DNA of 64,000 nucleotides, from contig CM077115.1 of the NCBI GenBank assembly GCA_039619475.1, forward strand, positions 296,919,756 through 296,983,755, written 5' to 3'. Source of the DNA: Icerya purchasi (lineage: Eukaryota > Arthropoda > Insecta > Hemiptera > Monophlebidae). Below are positions 61,967 through 64,000 of this stretch, in pieces. How positions within the stretch are numbered: the stretch's first letter is position 1; the number at the start of each line of letters is the position of its first letter. The translations under genes and the position numbers were made by a program. The notes under the pieces are model-generated. The model searched no databases. It saw nothing but the letters and a program-made list of their open reading frames with translations, and was not told where the DNA came from.

Positions 61967-62899
61967 CACAGTGCGTCCGATAAGTTGTGGGACTGCCCTT
62001 CTAAAATCAACACTACTTGCGCCATTTTCATGAAATTTTTGGAATTAGTTCGTGCAACCGTCTTCTCGACCCAACCGAAGTTTCGGAACAATCGGATTAT
62101 TTCTAGCAACGCAGTAACAGTTCGTGCTAGCTGTCTTTGTACATGCGGTCATAATTGTCACGCCCGTTTGAATCTCTTCAATTGAAGCAAAATGGTACTT
62201 CTTTCAGCTCCATTTTCAACTTAGAGAATAGAAAATAGTCTGGAGGTCTCAGATCTGCCGAGTATGATGGGGGTGATGGTTGAACACCGGAACCATTTTT
62301 CTTGCCAAAAATTGTGTGTTAATTGCAGCGGCGCGCACCGGCACATTATCGTGTCCCGAAAAAAACAACCGATCCTTCCGGAATCGTTCTTAATAATTCG
62401 TTTAACGATGCTTCTTTTTGGAATACCGGTTAGCTCTTCTACCAACCTGTAGCCTGCACTTCGATGTTCTTTCAAAACAGCTGCCACGCGAGCGATGTTT
62501 TCATCCGGTTTTGCTGTGCAAGACCTCTCGCTTCTCTCTTTGTCTTCAATCGACTCTCTACCAAACGAAAATCGGTTATACCAACAAAACATGCCAGTAC
62601 GAGAGACATTACGGACTCCAAATAAGCCACCTTTAACATTTCGAATGTTTCAGTAGCATTTTTAACCGCTTGCAAACAAAACAAACTGTTGTTTCAAATT
62701 TTTTTCCATATTAAAATTATGACTGCTAATCCAAGAAAAAGGCTTGCTCGAACTGTTGCTGCGCTGCTACAAATAATTCGATTGTTCCGAAACTTCGGTT
62801 GGGGGAGGTTGTACGAACCAGTTTTCAAAATTTCATGAAGAAGACGCAAATAATATTGATTTTAGAAAGACAATCCCACAACTTGTGGGACACACTATG
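61967..62899 (-). mobile_element. Internally deleted mariner with long inverted ends
   Basis: The ends start CACAGTGCGTCC / CATAGTGTGTCC and remain inverted copies for about 180-190 bp, through AAGTTGTGGGACTG, TTCATGAAATTTT and CCGAAGTTTCGGAACAATCG. A TA dinucleotide flanks each end. Between the arms the minus strand reads WYNRFSFGRESIEDKERSER, LVEELTGIPKRSIVKRI, then jumps to NARPHC..NTQFLARK-type residues: the mariner HTH and DD34D end, with the middle missing. It is 933 bp, against about 1.3 kb for a complete mariner. Confidence 0.85.
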
Positions 62900-63086
62900 T
62901 ATTTTTGTTTTTTCTATGAGTTTATGTTATTATTTTAATTTTATAAAAATTAAATGTTTTTTCTTTTTTTCTCGGATTTATAAATACAGAAGGCAATAGT
63001 TTAGAATTGTAATGATCTTATTCTAGTAAAATTGTTGATTGTTAATTAAAGTAACTCATTATGCGAACTTATTTATGTTTTTATAG

Positions 63087-63242
63087 CACAAAATGAGTTA
63101 GTTGTGATAAATTTCTACGCCGACTGGTGTAGATTTAGTAGAATGTTGGCGCCGATATTTGATGAAGCCGCCGAGAAGGTACAAGAAGCTTTCCCCGATT
63201 CTGGCCGTGTTGTTTTCGGAAAAGTAGACTGCGATCAAGAAA
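63087..63242 (+). CDS. ERP44: ERP44 exon 3 (thioredoxin domain with CRFS)
   Basis: The frame reads QNELVVINFYADWCRFSRML and then APIFDEAAEKVQEAFPDSGR to VVFGKVDCDQE. The CRFS active site (residues 53-56 counting from the start) is the hallmark of ERP44, which has a single Cys where PDIs have CxxC. The two preceding bases complete the codon begun in exon 2, and the exon ends in phase 1 before gtatta. The intron before it is 28.6 kb. Remaining exons (rest of domain a, b, b', C-terminal tail with RDEL) are beyond the window. Confidence 0.95.
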
Positions 63243-64000
63243 GTATTAAATAATTTTCACACTTTTTCGTGTGTACGTGTGTGTGTATGTGAATTTATTA
63301 ATTTATTACATTTAACTTTAAATTGCTTACACAAAGTCGGCGCGATTTTAAAACCATCTGATGCTAGTGCATGAAAGCCAAATTGGCAAATTCTTAGCTC
63401 GTTATAATCATTGTCGGTCATCTAACATTTGGTACTATATGATATAGTTTCCGTGTTTCGCGCCTTCATCTTTCTCATGCAGTAATTTATTTTTTTACTT
63501 TATATCTGTTATTTTTAAGCTTCCTTTACTTTTCTTATTAGCACATTCTAGAGCATGTTATTCGTTCTAGAATAGAACTAAGTATTTGAATATATCCTCC
63601 ATCTTGCTTTTTTCCGACTTTATTAATTTTCGTGTCTTTTCTGCGATTTCGTTTGAATTTCGATCTCCTGGTTTTCTTCATTCGTTTATCTACATCTTAT
63701 TGTCAGTGGCTGATTCTTCTTTGTCCATAACAGTTCGCTTTAAGGTAAGTCTTTTTTTATCAGCAAGTTTGTTACTTCCAATCAGTATTTTTATTGCTGT
63801 TTAAGCTTCGCCGTTTGCTACTTTTTCTTTATTAATCCGTTTCCATTCATCTTTTTCACCCGACATTTTAACCTTTAATATTTTTTTCTTGTCTCATTAT
63901 AATATAGTTAATTTTTGTTTTACTTTAATTAATTTTCACATTAACATGAACTAGTAATAATGAAAAGTTAAGATTGGATTAGTTTAAACTACGACGAATT
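63243..64000 (+). other. ERP44 intron 3, start
   Basis: Begins at the gtatta donor; holds a GTGT tract at 63272-63291. Minus-strand reading at about 63590-63860 gives Lys/Glu-rich codons (EEWKR-like, EIAEKTRKLIKSEKSKMED) reminiscent of a LINE interior, but too weak to call. Confidence 0.4.

Noticed and set aside
63590..63860. Lys/Glu-rich minus-strand reading resembling a LINE interior
   Set aside because: Only a general resemblance; no RT motif is present in the window.

Overview
The window is AT-rich, intron-bearing animal DNA, most likely from an insect. It holds parts of three spliced protein-coding genes separated and invaded by many transposable elements. The insect call rests on the element types (mariner, Jockey-like LINEs, Helitrons with the common insect-type 5' end, hAT) and on the genes; I cannot name the order or species. 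Exon structures below were built by hand from reading frame, GT/AG sites and phase matching, so all need transcript support.

Genes. At the left, the 3' end of GUF1 (mitochondrial EF4/LepA) lies on the + strand in three exons (2229-2357, 2491-2574, 6340-6468). It converges tail to tail, 325 bp apart, with a minus-strand gene in three exons (13386-13154, 10332-10136, 7088-6794). Its 240 residues look like the C-terminal helical domain of Fanconi anemia protein FANCE. At 32944 the ER thioredoxin-fold chaperone ERP44 starts on the + strand: exon 1 at 32944-32982, exon 2 at 34412-34487, then a 28.6-kb intron, exon 3 at 63087-63242, with the rest beyond the window. The phases of all three gene models match.

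Elements left of ERP44. GUF1 intron 2 holds a tight 67-nt hairpin and a large foldback repeat split by a LINE piece. The FANCE-like introns hold two opposed LINE tails and a tandem repeat. Further right come a broken hAT transposase, an apparently intact mariner (16211-17532), a decayed mariner (20157-21456), several LINE pieces (25.5-31.1 kb) and a hAT-type MITE with a perfect 8-bp target duplication (31990-32556).

The ERP44 intron 2 (34488-63086). It holds LINE remnants, three tandem-repeat fields, an inverted-repeat element, a Helitron helicase fragment with its 3' terminus, an element with long inverted ends and an inverted duplication of its transposase start, and a three-layer nest: a Helitron inside a palindromic MITE inside a LINE (58396-61490). 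An internally deleted mariner with very long inverted ends follows. I saw no CRISPR array, rRNA, convincing tRNA or viral gene. The strongest unusual signals are the nested insertion, the intact mariner, the inverted-duplication element, the foldback and the intronic hairpin.
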